Of a DNA stretch of 64,000 nucleotides, positions 8,100 through 17,282 are shown piece by piece. The position numbers and the translations under genes were made by a program. Positions within the stretch are counted from its first letter, which is position 1; every line of letters begins with the position of its first letter. The notes below the pieces were generated by a model that saw only the letters and a list, made by a program, of their open reading frames with translations, searched no databases and had not been told where the DNA came from. The stretch is from Streptomyces sedi (GTDB lineage Bacteria; Actinomycetota; Actinomycetes; Streptomycetales; Streptomycetaceae): NCBI RefSeq assembly GCF_006335015.1, contig NZ_VDGT01000001.1, forward strand, positions 248,001-312,000. Direction: 5' to 3'.

Positions 8100-9293
8100 G
8101 TGCCCGCGTGGCTGTTCGCGCTACTCGCTGCGGCTTTTGTCCTGTATACCGATGATTACGTCATCGCGGGAGTCCTGCCCGAGATCGCCCGGGACCTGGA
8201 TGTCAGCGAGGCACAGGCCGGTCAACTGGTGACCGTTTTCTCCCTCACCGTCGCCCTGGCGGCGCCGATCGCCGGAGTCGCCCTGGCACGAGTGTCCCGG
8301 CGTCTTCTGTTCAGCGCCGCGTTCACACTCTTCGTCGCGGCGAACCTGATGGCTGCCGCCACCCACAGTTTCGAACTTCTTGTGGCCCTGCGGATCGTGG
8401 CAGCACTCGCGGCAGCGGCCTCGACCCCGGCGGTGTTCGCCTTCGCCGCAGAACACGCCCCGGAAGGCCACATCGGGCGGTACGTCGCCGTCGTGGCCCT
8501 CGGCGTGACGGGCTCGATCGCCGCTGGGGTCCCGATCGGCACCTGGATCGGTGGCCACCACGGCTGGCGGACAACCTTCGTCGCCATGGCCGTAGGCGGG
8601 GTGCTGGCGCTGCTCCTTCTGCTCACGGCGTTGCCGCGGGAGGGCGACACGGCGGACGATGTGCCCCCGGTGCGGGACCAGCTGCGGACGCTCGCCAGCG
8701 CGCCGATCTCCCTCGGGCTCCTGGCGAACTGCGCGCTCATGACCGGTTCGATGATGATGCTGACCTACATGGCGCCCTATCTCGCGGCGGTGAGCGACGC
8801 CAGCGTGAACCAGCGCGCCCTCGCGTTCAGCCTGTCGGGGTTCGCCGGCATCGTCTGCATCTGGGCCGGGGGGAAGGCGACCGACCGGTGGGGACCGGAC
8901 CGCTCGCTGGTCGCCGGCATCGGCATCTTCACCGGGATCATGGTCCTCCTAGGGCTGGCCTGGTTCGTACGCCCGGTGCCCTTCACCGTGCTCGTCGTGG
9001 TGGGCACGATCTGGGGCGGCATGGCCTTCTGGAACTCCCCCGCCATTCAGGCGCGCCTGTATCTCCTCGCCGGGCCGGTCGCCGCCCAAGCTCTGGCGCT
9101 CAACACGTCGAGCACCTACCTGGGGGTCTCCCTGGGCGGGGCCATCGGCGGCCTGACCCTCACCAGCGCCGGCGCCGGGTTGTTGCCCGTCGTCGCGGCC
9201 GTACTCGGTGTCAGTGCCCTCGGGTTGCTGACGCTGGCCATCAACGCGGCGAAACATTCGCCGATCGCCGCGGGGGCCGTGGCGAAGCCCTGA
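8100..9293 (+). CDS. MFS transporter, DHA1-type drug exporter
   Basis: A 397-residue integral membrane protein with about twelve hydrophobic segments (for example LFALLAAAFVLYT at the N-terminus and LLPVVAAVLGVSALGLLTLAI near the C-terminus). The segment YTDDYVIAGVLPEIARDLDVSEAQAGQLVTVF is typical of drug:proton antiporter family 1. The start is GTG at 8100, with AAGGAG 7 bp upstream. It follows tetR closely and probably shares its transcript, so its expression would also fall under the operator. Likely role: export of the nucleoside product across the cytoplasmic membrane. Confidence 0.9.
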   Translation: MPAWLFALLAAAFVLYTDDYVIAGVLPEIARDLDVSEAQAGQLVTVFSLTVALAAPIAGVALARVSRRLLFSAAFTLFVAANLMAAATHSFELLVALRIVAALAAAASTPAVFAFAAEHAPEGHIGRYVAVVALGVTGSIAAGVPIGTWIGGHHGWRTTFVAMAVGGVLALLLLLTALPREGDTADDVPPVRDQLRTLASAPISLGLLANCALMTGSMMMLTYMAPYLAAVSDASVNQRALAFSLSGFAGIVCIWAGGKATDRWGPDRSLVAGIGIFTGIMVLLGLAWFVRPVPFTVLVVVGTIWGGMAFWNSPAIQARLYLLAGPVAAQALALNTSSTYLGVSLGGAIGGLTLTSAGAGLLPVVAAVLGVSALGLLTLAINAAKHSPIAAGAVAKP

Positions 9294-9354
9294 GTCGGAG
9301 CCAAGGAGTCCGGCGGGCGCGATCGTTCCCCATACAGCGAAGGACGGGGTTGCC

Positions 9355-10254
9355 ATGACGAAGTGCATATTGTTCGGACCTGCCGACGCCTCGGTGGACT
9401 TCCGCGGATACGAACCGGTGTTGCGAAGTTCTGCGGTCGCGCGGTCGGTCTATCGCGAGTTCGCCGACGTGGTCGGCATACCAGTGGACCAACTTGTCGA
9501 CGGCGAGGTGCCGCACATCCATCCGGTGCTGCTGCGCTGGGTCCGGCAGCTTGCCGCCATGCTCAGCGCGGCGCGCGTCCTGGAGCAGCGGCACGGCGCG
9601 GCCTCTGTGTACGGTGGCGTCTCCCTGGGCGAACTCGCCGCCCTGCGGGCCGCCGGCTCGGCCTCCACGGAGACGGTGGTGCGCTTCCTCAGCGAGCGGC
9701 ACCTACAGGACACTGATCGGGACGAGGCGATCGGCTTCGCGTTCGTCCCGGCCTCGGTCGACTGGCGCTACTACGAGCAGCCGACGCACATGACCGTCTC
9801 CTGCGACTTCGGCCCGGTCCTCGGCGGCGCCGGCCGCATGATCATGGTCTCCGGCCTCCGTCCGGTTCTCGAAGCCGCGCGCGCCGACGGCCCAGCGGAA
9901 CTACAGGTCGTCGAGCGCTCCCTCGCACACCAGGCGTACCACTCCCCGTTGCGCGAGCCCAGCCGTCGACGGCTGGAGGCGCTGCTGCGCTCACGCCCGC
10001 TCGCCCATCCGCGCGTGCCCGTCGTCACGGCCGTGCCTGGCATGTACACCGTGACGTCCGCCGAGGAAGCGGCCGGTGCCCTCGTCGCGAGCGAGACCCG
10101 GAGCCTCGACTTCCCGGGCCTGGTGGCGGCGTTGAGGCAGGTCCCCATCGACAGGGTTTTCGTGGTCAGTTCCTTCCTGCGTCAGCTGGAGATCGATTTC
10201 GGCGTGACGACCAAGCACGTCGACGACGACTGGGTGAAGCGGAACTTCGGTTAG
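9355..10254 (+). CDS. amiR: Acyl-carrier-protein transacylase-like enzyme (AmiR-like)
   Basis: A 299-residue member of the malonyl-CoA:ACP transacylase fold. The nucleophile motif is GGVSLGE (Ser90), with Val where standard transacylases have the His of GHSxG. A HQAYHSPL segment supplies the downstream histidine (His192 or His196). In amicetin biosynthesis, loss of the acyl-CoA-ACP transacylase gene amiR stops attachment of the terminal methylserine. The neighbours here, an SHMT-like enzyme and an A-T didomain protein, fit the same job: moving an aminoacyl group from the carrier protein onto the PABA amine. A true malonyl transferase is unlikely, because no PKS genes lie in this block. Confidence 0.78.
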   Translation: MTKCILFGPADASVDFRGYEPVLRSSAVARSVYREFADVVGIPVDQLVDGEVPHIHPVLLRWVRQLAAMLSAARVLEQRHGAASVYGGVSLGELAALRAAGSASTETVVRFLSERHLQDTDRDEAIGFAFVPASVDWRYYEQPTHMTVSCDFGPVLGGAGRMIMVSGLRPVLEAARADGPAELQVVERSLAHQAYHSPLREPSRRRLEALLRSRPLAHPRVPVVTAVPGMYTVTSAEEAAGALVASETRSLDFPGLVAALRQVPIDRVFVVSSFLRQLEIDFGVTTKHVDDDWVKRNFG

Positions 10255-10394
10255 GTCGTCCCGTTTGGACCTTCATGGATCAGGGCGCGACGCCCTAGGG
10301 CCGGACCGGCGCGCCACGCGCCAGCAGCCCCCGCAACGGATTCCGAGACCTCTTCGACGACCAGCGGCATGCGATCACCTGTAAGGAATCTCCT

Positions 10395-11753
10395 GTGCTC
10401 GAACCTGGGCGGATAGCCGCCCCTACGACCCGTTCCCTCTCCGCGCTGGGCTGGGACACGCTGACGAGAGCAGACCCGGACCTCGGGACGCTCCTCGACG
10501 CCGAGGCGCGTTACCAGGCCGACAGCCTGTCGATGGTCGCCTCCGCCAGCGCGGCCCCGCCCTCGGTGCTCTGCGCGCACGGCACGGTCCTGTCTAACGT
10601 CACCGCCGAGGGCTATCCCGGGGCGCGCTACCACCCGGGCGCCGCGCAGTTCGACGCGATCGAGAGGCTGGCGGTCAGCCGCGCCCGGCGCGTCTTTGGC
10701 GCCCGCTACGCCAACGTCCAGCCGCACTCCTGCTCCTCGGCCAACCTCGCCGTGCTGGGGGCGCTGCTGCCACGCGGCGGCCGAGTCCTGGCGCTGGGCC
10801 TCGATGCGGGAGGACATCTGACGCACGGCGCCACGGCCTCGGTGAGCGGCAAGTACTACGATGTGGCCCACTACGGCGTGGCGCCCGACGGAACCCTTGA
10901 CTACGGCGCGGTCCTGGACCGCGCTCTCGCCCACCGTCCGCACGTCGTCATCGCGGGGGCCAGCGCCTACCCCCGGAGGTTGGACTTCGCCCGCTTCCGG
11001 GCCGTAGCCGACCGCGTGGGCGCCTGTCTGATCGCCGACATCTCGCACATCGCCGGGCTGGTCGCCGCAGGGCTGCACCCGAGCCCCATCGATCACGCCC
11101 ACATCACCACGACCAGCACGTACAAGCAGCTCGCCGGGCCCAGGGGCGGCCTGATCCTACTCGGCGAGGACCACCGCCGCACGGCGCCGGACAACCGGAC
11201 CGAACTTCGAAAGCTGATGCAAAGCGCCGTCTTCCCCGGGTTCCAGGGGACGCCGGACGCCTCCGCGATCGCGGCCAAGGCGCGCGCCCTGGCCATTGCG
11301 TCGACCGAGTCCTTCCGCGCCACGATGGGGCGCGTCGTGGCGAACGCGAGGACGCTGGCGGACGAACTCGCCACCCTCGGCTACAAGGTGCTGACGGGCG
11401 GCACGGACAACCACATGGTGCTGGTCGACATCCGGCCCGCAGGGCTCACCGGCGTCGTCGCGGAGCGCGCGCTGGAGGAGTGCGGAATCCTGGTCAACAG
11501 GAACAAGATCCCGGGAGACGCGCTGCCCCCGTCGGTGAGCGGCGGCCTGCGCTTCGGCACCAACATCCTCGCGCAGCGCGGCATGAGCCCCTCCCAGGTC
11601 CGCGCCTGCGCTGGCGTCGTGCACGACGTGCTGCGCGGAGTCACAGCTCTGGGCACCACTCGTTACGCGCTGGACCCGGCCACGCGCGACGCGGCGCGCG
11701 CCCGGGTGGACGCCCTCTGCGCGCGCTTCCCGCTGCGCTCCGACGACGCGTAG
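10395..11753 (+). CDS. Serine hydroxymethyltransferase homologue (methylserine formation)
   Basis: A 452-residue PLP enzyme of the SHMT family. The PLP lysine is Lys244 in STYKQLAGPRGGL. Canonical SHMTs have His immediately before this lysine; here it is Tyr243. GARYHPGAAQFDAIE replaces the usual YGGCEYVD stretch. This divergence argues against the housekeeping glycine/serine enzyme. In an amicetin-like pathway it would put a hydroxymethyl group on an alanine-type acceptor to give alpha-methylserine, using methylene-tetrahydrofolate. GTG start with TAAGGA 9-13 bp upstream. It is followed 34 bp later by the A-T gene that would activate the product. Confidence 0.82.
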   Translation: MLEPGRIAAPTTRSLSALGWDTLTRADPDLGTLLDAEARYQADSLSMVASASAAPPSVLCAHGTVLSNVTAEGYPGARYHPGAAQFDAIERLAVSRARRVFGARYANVQPHSCSSANLAVLGALLPRGGRVLALGLDAGGHLTHGATASVSGKYYDVAHYGVAPDGTLDYGAVLDRALAHRPHVVIAGASAYPRRLDFARFRAVADRVGACLIADISHIAGLVAAGLHPSPIDHAHITTTSTYKQLAGPRGGLILLGEDHRRTAPDNRTELRKLMQSAVFPGFQGTPDASAIAAKARALAIASTESFRATMGRVVANARTLADELATLGYKVLTGGTDNHMVLVDIRPAGLTGVVAERALEECGILVNRNKIPGDALPPSVSGGLRFGTNILAQRGMSPSQVRACAGVVHDVLRGVTALGTTRYALDPATRDAARARVDALCARFPLRSDDA

Positions 11754-11787
11754 ACGCCCCGGCACGATCGGAAGGAACGCACTGGTC

Positions 11788-14214
11788 ATGACACTCGACG
11801 CCCCCTCGCCCCGACCGGCCCCACCCGCCTTCCCCCCGTGGTTGGGACCGCGCGCGTCAACAATGCCGCCCGGCGGGCGTCTGGAACGCGCCCTGGACCT
11901 CGTGCCGCTGCCAGAGGACGGCAAGCTGCCCACCGCCCCGGTCCTCGCGGTGGCCATGGCCCTGCTCACGCACCGGTACACCGGCTTCGACCGGGTCGAC
12001 GTCGACGTGCTCGACGGCCCGGAGACCCTGTCCGTCGCGCTCACCGAGGAGGCGACCACCGCCGACCTCGTGGCGGGTCTCGCCGACGCGCCCCGCGCAG
12101 GTCGCCAACCGGCGCCACTGGCCCTCTCGTTCGCCGTTGGCCCGGACGACGCGGCGTACGCCGGGCGTGAACTGGTCCTGCGCGTCGACACGGAGACGTC
12201 GAGGGGGACTCTCAGCTTCGATGCCACGGTATTCGACGCGCCCTACGCGGACCAGGCCGCCGGACACTACCGCGCGCTGCTGAAACGGATGACGAGCTCC
12301 CCGCACACGCCCGTCGCCCTGCTGGACATCCTGACGCCCGACGAGGCCGACACCATGCTGCGCGCCTGGAACGCGACGGACGCGCATCTCACCGAGGACG
12401 TCTGCCTGCACCAGGTGTTCGAGGAAAGGGCGGCACTGGAGCCTGCGGCGGTCGCCGTCGTGTGCGGCACAGACGCCTGGACCTTCGACACGGTGAACCG
12501 GCGGGCCAACGCACTGGCCCACCGGCTGATCGCGCTCGGGGTCGGGCCTGACGTCACAGTGGGCATCCGGCTGGAAAAGAGCCCCGAGCTGCTGACGGCG
12601 ATCCTGGGCGTGCTGAAGGCCGGAGGAGCGTATGTGCCGCTGGATCCGGGCTATCCGGAGGACCGGTTGGAGGCGATGCTCCTCGGCACCGGCTGCGCCG
12701 TGCTGATCGGCGGCCCGGAAGGGGACCTCTCCGCACAGGTGCGCCACCACCTGTCCGTGAAGGATCTGGAGGCCCCGTGTGGCGCGCACGAAACGGAGAA
12801 CCCTGCCACCGCGGTGCGCCCGGACAACCTTTGTTACGTCATTCACACCTCGGGCTCCACCGGGGCGCCCAAGCCGATCGCCCTGTGCCACCGAGGGGTG
12901 CTCAACAACCTCGCCGATCTCAACGCACGTCACGGGGTCGGGTCAGATGACGCGGTGCTCGCGCTGTCCTCGCCGGGATTCGACATGTCGGTCTACGAGT
13001 TCCTCGGCATCACCCTCGCCGGCGGAACAGTCGTCATCCCCGAGACAACGGCCGGATACCACCCGGCGTCGTGGTGGGAACTGATCCACCGGCACCGCGT
13101 CACGGTGTGGAACACGGCACCGCCGCTGATCGAGCTGTTCCTGGACTTCGCCGAGGCCGCTGGTAGCGCCCGCCCACTGCCCTTGAGGCTTTGCATGACC
13201 GGCGGTGACTGGGTTCCGGCGACGATGCCAGAACGCTTCCGGGCGATCGCCCCCAACCTCAGGTTCGTCGCGTTGGGCGGCGCGACGGAGGCCTCCATCC
13301 ACTCGACGGCTCACGAGTGGCGTCCGGGGGGCTGGAACGGCGGCCACCTTCCCTACGGCCGTCCGCTGGCCAACCAGCGGACGTACATCCTCGACGAGTC
13401 GATGATGCCGGTACCTGTCGGCGTACCCGGGGAGCTGTACCTCGCTGGCGTCGGCCTGGCCCGTGGGTACCTCGACCGCCCCGAGCAGACGGACGAGCGC
13501 TTCGTCCAGTGGTCCCACGACGGGCACCGGCCCGAACGTCTGTACCGCACAGGCGACATGGCGCGCTTCTGGCCAGGAGGGCTTATCGAGATCCTCGGTC
13601 GGCGCGACTTCCAGGTGAAGATCAACGGAATCAGGGTGGAGTTGGGGGAGATCGAGTCCACACTGGCCGCGTATCCGGGGGTGCGCCGCGCGGTGGTGGT
13701 CTCCCGGCCGGCCCCGGACGGGCGACCGGCAATGGTCGCCTGGGTGACCGCGGAACGTGGCCGACGGCTGGAGCAAGCACCGCTGTTCGACGCGCTGCGC
13801 GCACGACTCCCCCGGCACATGGTCCCCGGCGCGATCGAGATCGTGAGCGCCCTGCCGCTGAATCCGAACGGCAAGGTCGACCGGCGCGCGCTCGGTGCCA
13901 TGGAGCCGGGGCGTACGCCCTCACCGCCGCCTACCCCCACGCCGGGACCGGAGGGCGCCGGGGGGTGGTACGGGCTGGTGCTCGACGCATGGCGTGATGT
14001 CCTGGGCGTCCCCCTGAGAGGACACGACGACTTCTTCGAGAACGGCGGGGACTCCATGAAGGCCATCAGAAGCATGGTGCGCATCGATCGTCGGCTGCGC
14101 GTCTCTGACATCTACCGCCACCCCACAGCCGCCGCGCTGACGGATCACCTGACCAACCGTTACGGCACGCGACCGGACGCCTCATGCCCCGAGTCGCCCG
14201 ATCTCAGGAGCTGA
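11788..14214 (+). CDS. NRPS-like protein: condensation remnant, adenylation, carrier
   Basis: 808 residues. Residues 1 to about 190 resemble the C-terminal lobe of a condensation domain, but the HHxxxDG catalytic motif is absent. The adenylation domain (about 200-700) has YVIHTSGSTGAPK, FDMSVYEF, YRTGDMARF and NPNGKVDRRAL. The carrier domain has the phosphopantetheine Ser756 in FFENGGDSMKAI. There is no thioesterase or downstream module, so another protein must offload the aminoacyl group, presumably the transacylase-like neighbour. My hand alignment to GrsA gives the specificity residues D-M-Y-N-M-G-L-I-H-K. These are nearer the cysteine-type code than the serine one, and methylserine is unproven. 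Confidence 0.88.
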   Translation: MTLDAPSPRPAPPAFPPWLGPRASTMPPGGRLERALDLVPLPEDGKLPTAPVLAVAMALLTHRYTGFDRVDVDVLDGPETLSVALTEEATTADLVAGLADAPRAGRQPAPLALSFAVGPDDAAYAGRELVLRVDTETSRGTLSFDATVFDAPYADQAAGHYRALLKRMTSSPHTPVALLDILTPDEADTMLRAWNATDAHLTEDVCLHQVFEERAALEPAAVAVVCGTDAWTFDTVNRRANALAHRLIALGVGPDVTVGIRLEKSPELLTAILGVLKAGGAYVPLDPGYPEDRLEAMLLGTGCAVLIGGPEGDLSAQVRHHLSVKDLEAPCGAHETENPATAVRPDNLCYVIHTSGSTGAPKPIALCHRGVLNNLADLNARHGVGSDDAVLALSSPGFDMSVYEFLGITLAGGTVVIPETTAGYHPASWWELIHRHRVTVWNTAPPLIELFLDFAEAAGSARPLPLRLCMTGGDWVPATMPERFRAIAPNLRFVALGGATEASIHSTAHEWRPGGWNGGHLPYGRPLANQRTYILDESMMPVPVGVPGELYLAGVGLARGYLDRPEQTDERFVQWSHDGHRPERLYRTGDMARFWPGGLIEILGRRDFQVKINGIRVELGEIESTLAAYPGVRRAVVVSRPAPDGRPAMVAWVTAERGRRLEQAPLFDALRARLPRHMVPGAIEIVSALPLNPNGKVDRRALGAMEPGRTPSPPPTPTPGPEGAGGWYGLVLDAWRDVLGVPLRGHDDFFENGGDSMKAIRSMVRIDRRLRVSDIYRHPTAAALTDHLTNRYGTRPDASCPESPDLRS

Positions 14215-14216
14215 CC

Positions 14217-15287
14217 ATGCCCGTCTATCTCGTGACCGGCGCCGCGGGTTTCATCGGCGCGAACTACGTGCGGCACCTGCTGGAGTGGGAGGCAGACGCC
14301 GAGGTGGTCGCTGTGGACTACCTGGGCTTCGCCGGTAACCGGTCAAACCTGGACGGCGTCTCCGACCGGGTCGTCTTCGAGCAAGCCGACATCGCCGATC
14401 TCGACACCATGCGGGCCCTCTACCGCCGTTACCGGCCGGACCATGTGGTCAACTTCGCCGCGGAGTCCCACAACGACCGCGCGATTCTCGACCCCAGCCT
14501 GTTCATGCGATCCAACGCGCTCGGGGCGCAGGTCATGGCCGAGTGCAGCCGGCTGGTGCCTGTCCGGTCCCACGTCCATGTGTCGACGATCGAGGTGTAC
14601 GGAGAACTACCCTCCCGGAGCGCGTGCTTCACCGAACGCTCCCCGTTGAACGCGAAGACGCCGTACAGCGCCGCCAAGGCGGCCGGAGACCAGATCGTGC
14701 GCGCCTACATGCAGACTTACCCGGAGCTGAACATCCGGATGACCCACTGCGCCAACAACTACGGTCCGTTCCAGATGCCGGAGAAGCTGGTGCCGCTGGC
14801 GGTGACGAACCTGCTGCGCGGGCGGAAAGTGCCGGTCTACGGCGACGGGCTGCAGCGCCGCGACTGGCTGCACGTGACGGACCACTGCGCCGCGGTGCAC
14901 CGAGTTCTCCATGCCGACCTGCAGCCGCCCCCTCCGGAGGCGGCCACCGCGCCGGAACTGTTGCCTATCTTCGATGTCTCCGCCCGCCACGAGGTGACCA
15001 ATGTGGAGATCGCGCGTCGAGTCGTCACCGCCCTCGGGATGGACCCGTCGGAGTGGATCGAACACATCCCGGACCGGCCGAACCACGACCGACGTTACCT
15101 GATCGACCCGAGCAAGATCGAAACACAGCTGGGCTGGCGCCCCGTACACGAGTTCGACGCGGGTCTCGTAGGAACGGTCGACTGGTACGTCGAGCAACGT
15201 CCCTGGTGGGAACGGATCCTGGAGACAAAGGGAGAACTCGGCTTCGACTGGGGTGCGGTGCGCCCCGGCCACGTCCCCTCCCGGTAG
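14217..15287 (+). CDS. dTDP-glucose 4,6-dehydratase-like protein with altered active site
   Basis: A 356-residue extended SDR, close to RmlB throughout: GAAGFIGANYVRHLL (NAD), NFAAESHNDR, NNYGPFQMPEKLVPL, YGDGLQRRDWLHV, and catalytic Tyr150-x3-Lys154 (YSAAK). The dehydration triad, Thr-Asp-Glu in RmlB, reads Thr124-Ile125-Glu126 (VSTIEVYGE), so the aspartate that protonates the leaving C6 hydroxyl is missing. It may be a 4,6-dehydratase with a substitute acid or an enzyme with other chemistry, such as 4-oxidation or epimerisation. The start at 14217 has CAGGAG 6 bp upstream; the reading from 14184 overlaps the previous gene. It is the last gene of the left cluster. Confidence 0.85.
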   Translation: MPVYLVTGAAGFIGANYVRHLLEWEADAEVVAVDYLGFAGNRSNLDGVSDRVVFEQADIADLDTMRALYRRYRPDHVVNFAAESHNDRAILDPSLFMRSNALGAQVMAECSRLVPVRSHVHVSTIEVYGELPSRSACFTERSPLNAKTPYSAAKAAGDQIVRAYMQTYPELNIRMTHCANNYGPFQMPEKLVPLAVTNLLRGRKVPVYGDGLQRRDWLHVTDHCAAVHRVLHADLQPPPPEAATAPELLPIFDVSARHEVTNVEIARRVVTALGMDPSEWIEHIPDRPNHDRRYLIDPSKIETQLGWRPVHEFDAGLVGTVDWYVEQRPWWERILETKGELGFDWGAVRPGHVPSR

Positions 15288-15317
15288 CCACGCCACCGGC
15301 ACCGGCCCGGTAGCGGA

Positions 15318-16064
15318 TCAGCTCCAGCGGCCGGTGCGGGTCAGCAGCAGGGCCGTGGCGGCGGGGCCGGCCGTCGAGGTGCGCAGGACGGTGGGGCCCA
15401 GCCGGTAGGGGGTGGCTCCGGCGTCGGCGAAGGCCGTCAACTCGGCCTCGGTGATGCCCCCTTCGGGGCCGACCACCAGCAGCAGCGGGCCGCCGGCGGG
15501 CAGCGGGGCCGTGGCCAGCGGCAGCGTGGCGCTCTCGTGCAGCACGGCGGCGAACGAGGCGCCGGCGACCAGTTTGGCCACGCCCGCCGAGTCCAGCGGC
15601 TCCGCGACCTCCGGCACCCGCAGCCGGCGGGCCTGCTTCGCCGCCTCGCGGGCCGCGGCCCGCCAGCGTGTCAGCGACTTCGCGCCGCGCTCGCCCTTCC
15701 ACTGGGTGACGCAACGGGCCGCCGCCCAGGGCACGACGGCGTCCACCCCGGTCTCGGTCATGGTGCTGACCGCCAACTCGCCGCGGTCGCCCTTGGGCAG
15801 CGCCTGCACCACGGTGATCCGGGGCGTCGGCTCCGGCTCGTCGCGGCGCTCCAGGACCGTCACCTCAAGCCGGTCCCGGCCGTCGACCTCGGCGACCCGG
15901 CCCAGCACCCCGGCGCCCTCGCCGTCGCTGAGCACCAACTCCTCACCGACGCGCAGCCTTCGGACCGCCACCGCGTGCCGCCCCTCGGCGCCGTCGAGGA
16001 CCCACGGCGCCCCGGGCTCGGCGCCGGCCAGCGACCCGACGAGAAACACCGGCGCGCTGCTCAT
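15318..16064 (-). CDS. rsmE: 16S rRNA m3U1498 methyltransferase RsmE
   Basis: A 248-residue SPOUT-class methyltransferase. The C-terminal knot carries VVGPEGGITEAEL and LGPTVLRTSTAGPAA, the SAM-binding signature of RsmE. An N-terminal PUA-like region (LDGAEGRHAVAVRRLRVGEEL) binds RNA. It methylates U1498 of 16S rRNA on assembled small subunits. It is convergent with the left cluster, separated by only 30 bp, and sits just downstream of dnaJ in the conserved actinobacterial order. It marks the left border of the core block. Confidence 0.95.
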   Translation of the reverse strand: MSSAPVFLVGSLAGAEPGAPWVLDGAEGRHAVAVRRLRVGEELVLSDGEGAGVLGRVAEVDGRDRLEVTVLERRDEPEPTPRITVVQALPKGDRGELAVSTMTETGVDAVVPWAAARCVTQWKGERGAKSLTRWRAAAREAAKQARRLRVPEVAEPLDSAGVAKLVAGASFAAVLHESATLPLATAPLPAGGPLLLVVGPEGGITEAELTAFADAGATPYRLGPTVLRTSTAGPAATALLLTRTGRWS

Positions 16065-16145
16065 CGGACGCCGCTCGTCGAACGGCCGCCCGCCGAAGGG
16101 CCGTTCATCGACCGCCGCTCCTCGAACCGCTTCATCGAAACCGCT

Positions 16146-17282
16146 TCATCGGCCGTTGAACGCGTCCTTCAACCGCGAGAACAAGCCCTGCTGACCCGGC
16201 TGGAACTGGCCTGTCGGCCGCTCCTCACCGCGCAGCTTGGCCAGCCGCCGCAGCAGCTCCTCCTGCTCGGGGTCGAGCTTGCCCGGCGTCATCACCTCGA
16301 CATGGACGATCAGATCGCCCCTGCCGTTCCCGCGCAGATGCGTCACGCCGCGGCCGTGCAACGGGATGGACTGCCCCGACTGCGTGCCCGGGCGGATGTC
16401 CACCTCCTCGCGGCCGTCGAGCGTGTCCAACGGCACCTGGGTGCCGAGGGACGCCGCCGTCATCGGGATGGTGACCGTGCAGTGCAGGTCGTCGCCGCGA
16501 CGCTGGAACGTCGAGTGCGGCTTCTCCTGGATCTCCACGTACAGGTCGCCGGGCGGGCCGCCACCGGGGCCGACCTCGCCCTCGCCGGCCAGCTGGATGC
16601 GGGTGCCGTTGTCCACGCCCGCGGGGATCTTCACGTTCAACGGGCGGCGGGTGCGCACCCGGCCGTCGCCCGCGCAGTCCGGGCAGGGGTTGGGCACCAC
16701 GGTGCCGAAGCCCTGGCACTGCGGGCACGGACGCGAGGTCATCACCTGGCCGAGGAACGAACGCGTCACCTGCGAGACCTCGCCGCGACCGCGGCACATG
16801 TCGCAGGTCTGCGCCGAGGTGCCGGGGGCGGCGCCCTCGCCGTTGCACGAGTTGCACACCGTGGCGGTGTCCACCTGGATCTCCCGGGTGGTGCCGAAGG
16901 CGGCCTCGTTGAGGTCGATGGACAACCGGATCATCGCGTCCTGGCCGCGCCTGGTGCGCGACTTGGGCCCGCGCTGGGACGCCGTGCCGAAGAACGCGTC
17001 CATGATGTCCGAGAAGTTCCCGAAGCCCGCGCCGAATCCGGCACCGGCGCCGCCACCGCCCGCGCCCCCGAGCGGATCCCCGCCCAGGTCGTACATCTGC
17101 TTCTTCTGCGGGTCGGAGAGCACCTCGTAGGCGGTGTTGATCTCCTTGAACCGCTCCTGCGTCTTGGGGTCCGGGTTCACATCCGGGTGCAGCTCCCGGG
17201 CCAGCCGGCGGAAAGCCTTCTTGATCTCGTCCTGCGAGGCGTCACGCTGCACGCCGAGGACCGCGTAGTAGTCCGTCGCCAC
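16146..17282 (-). CDS. dnaJ: Chaperone DnaJ (type I Hsp40)
   Basis: 378 residues with the full type I layout: a J domain with HPD at residues about 33-35, a Gly-rich linker ([17 protein letters not shown]), four CxxCxGxG-type zinc-binding repeats at about 145-210 ([32 protein letters not shown]), and two C-terminal substrate domains. It stimulates DnaK ATP hydrolysis and presents unfolded clients. It follows hrcA with no intergenic space, so the pair is one operon under the CIRCE operator upstream. It is most likely the second DnaJ paralogue that Streptomyces carry beside hrcA. Confidence 0.96.
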   Translation of the reverse strand: MATDYYAVLGVQRDASQDEIKKAFRRLARELHPDVNPDPKTQERFKEINTAYEVLSDPQKKQMYDLGGDPLGGAGGGGAGAGFGAGFGNFSDIMDAFFGTASQRGPKSRTRRGQDAMIRLSIDLNEAAFGTTREIQVDTATVCNSCNGEGAAPGTSAQTCDMCRGRGEVSQVTRSFLGQVMTSRPCPQCQGFGTVVPNPCPDCAGDGRVRTRRPLNVKIPAGVDNGTRIQLAGEGEVGPGGGPPGDLYVEIQEKPHSTFQRRGDDLHCTVTIPMTAASLGTQVPLDTLDGREEVDIRPGTQSGQSIPLHGRGVTHLRGNGRGDLIVHVEVMTPGKLDPEQEELLRRLAKLRGEERPTGQFQPGQQGLFSRLKDAFNGR

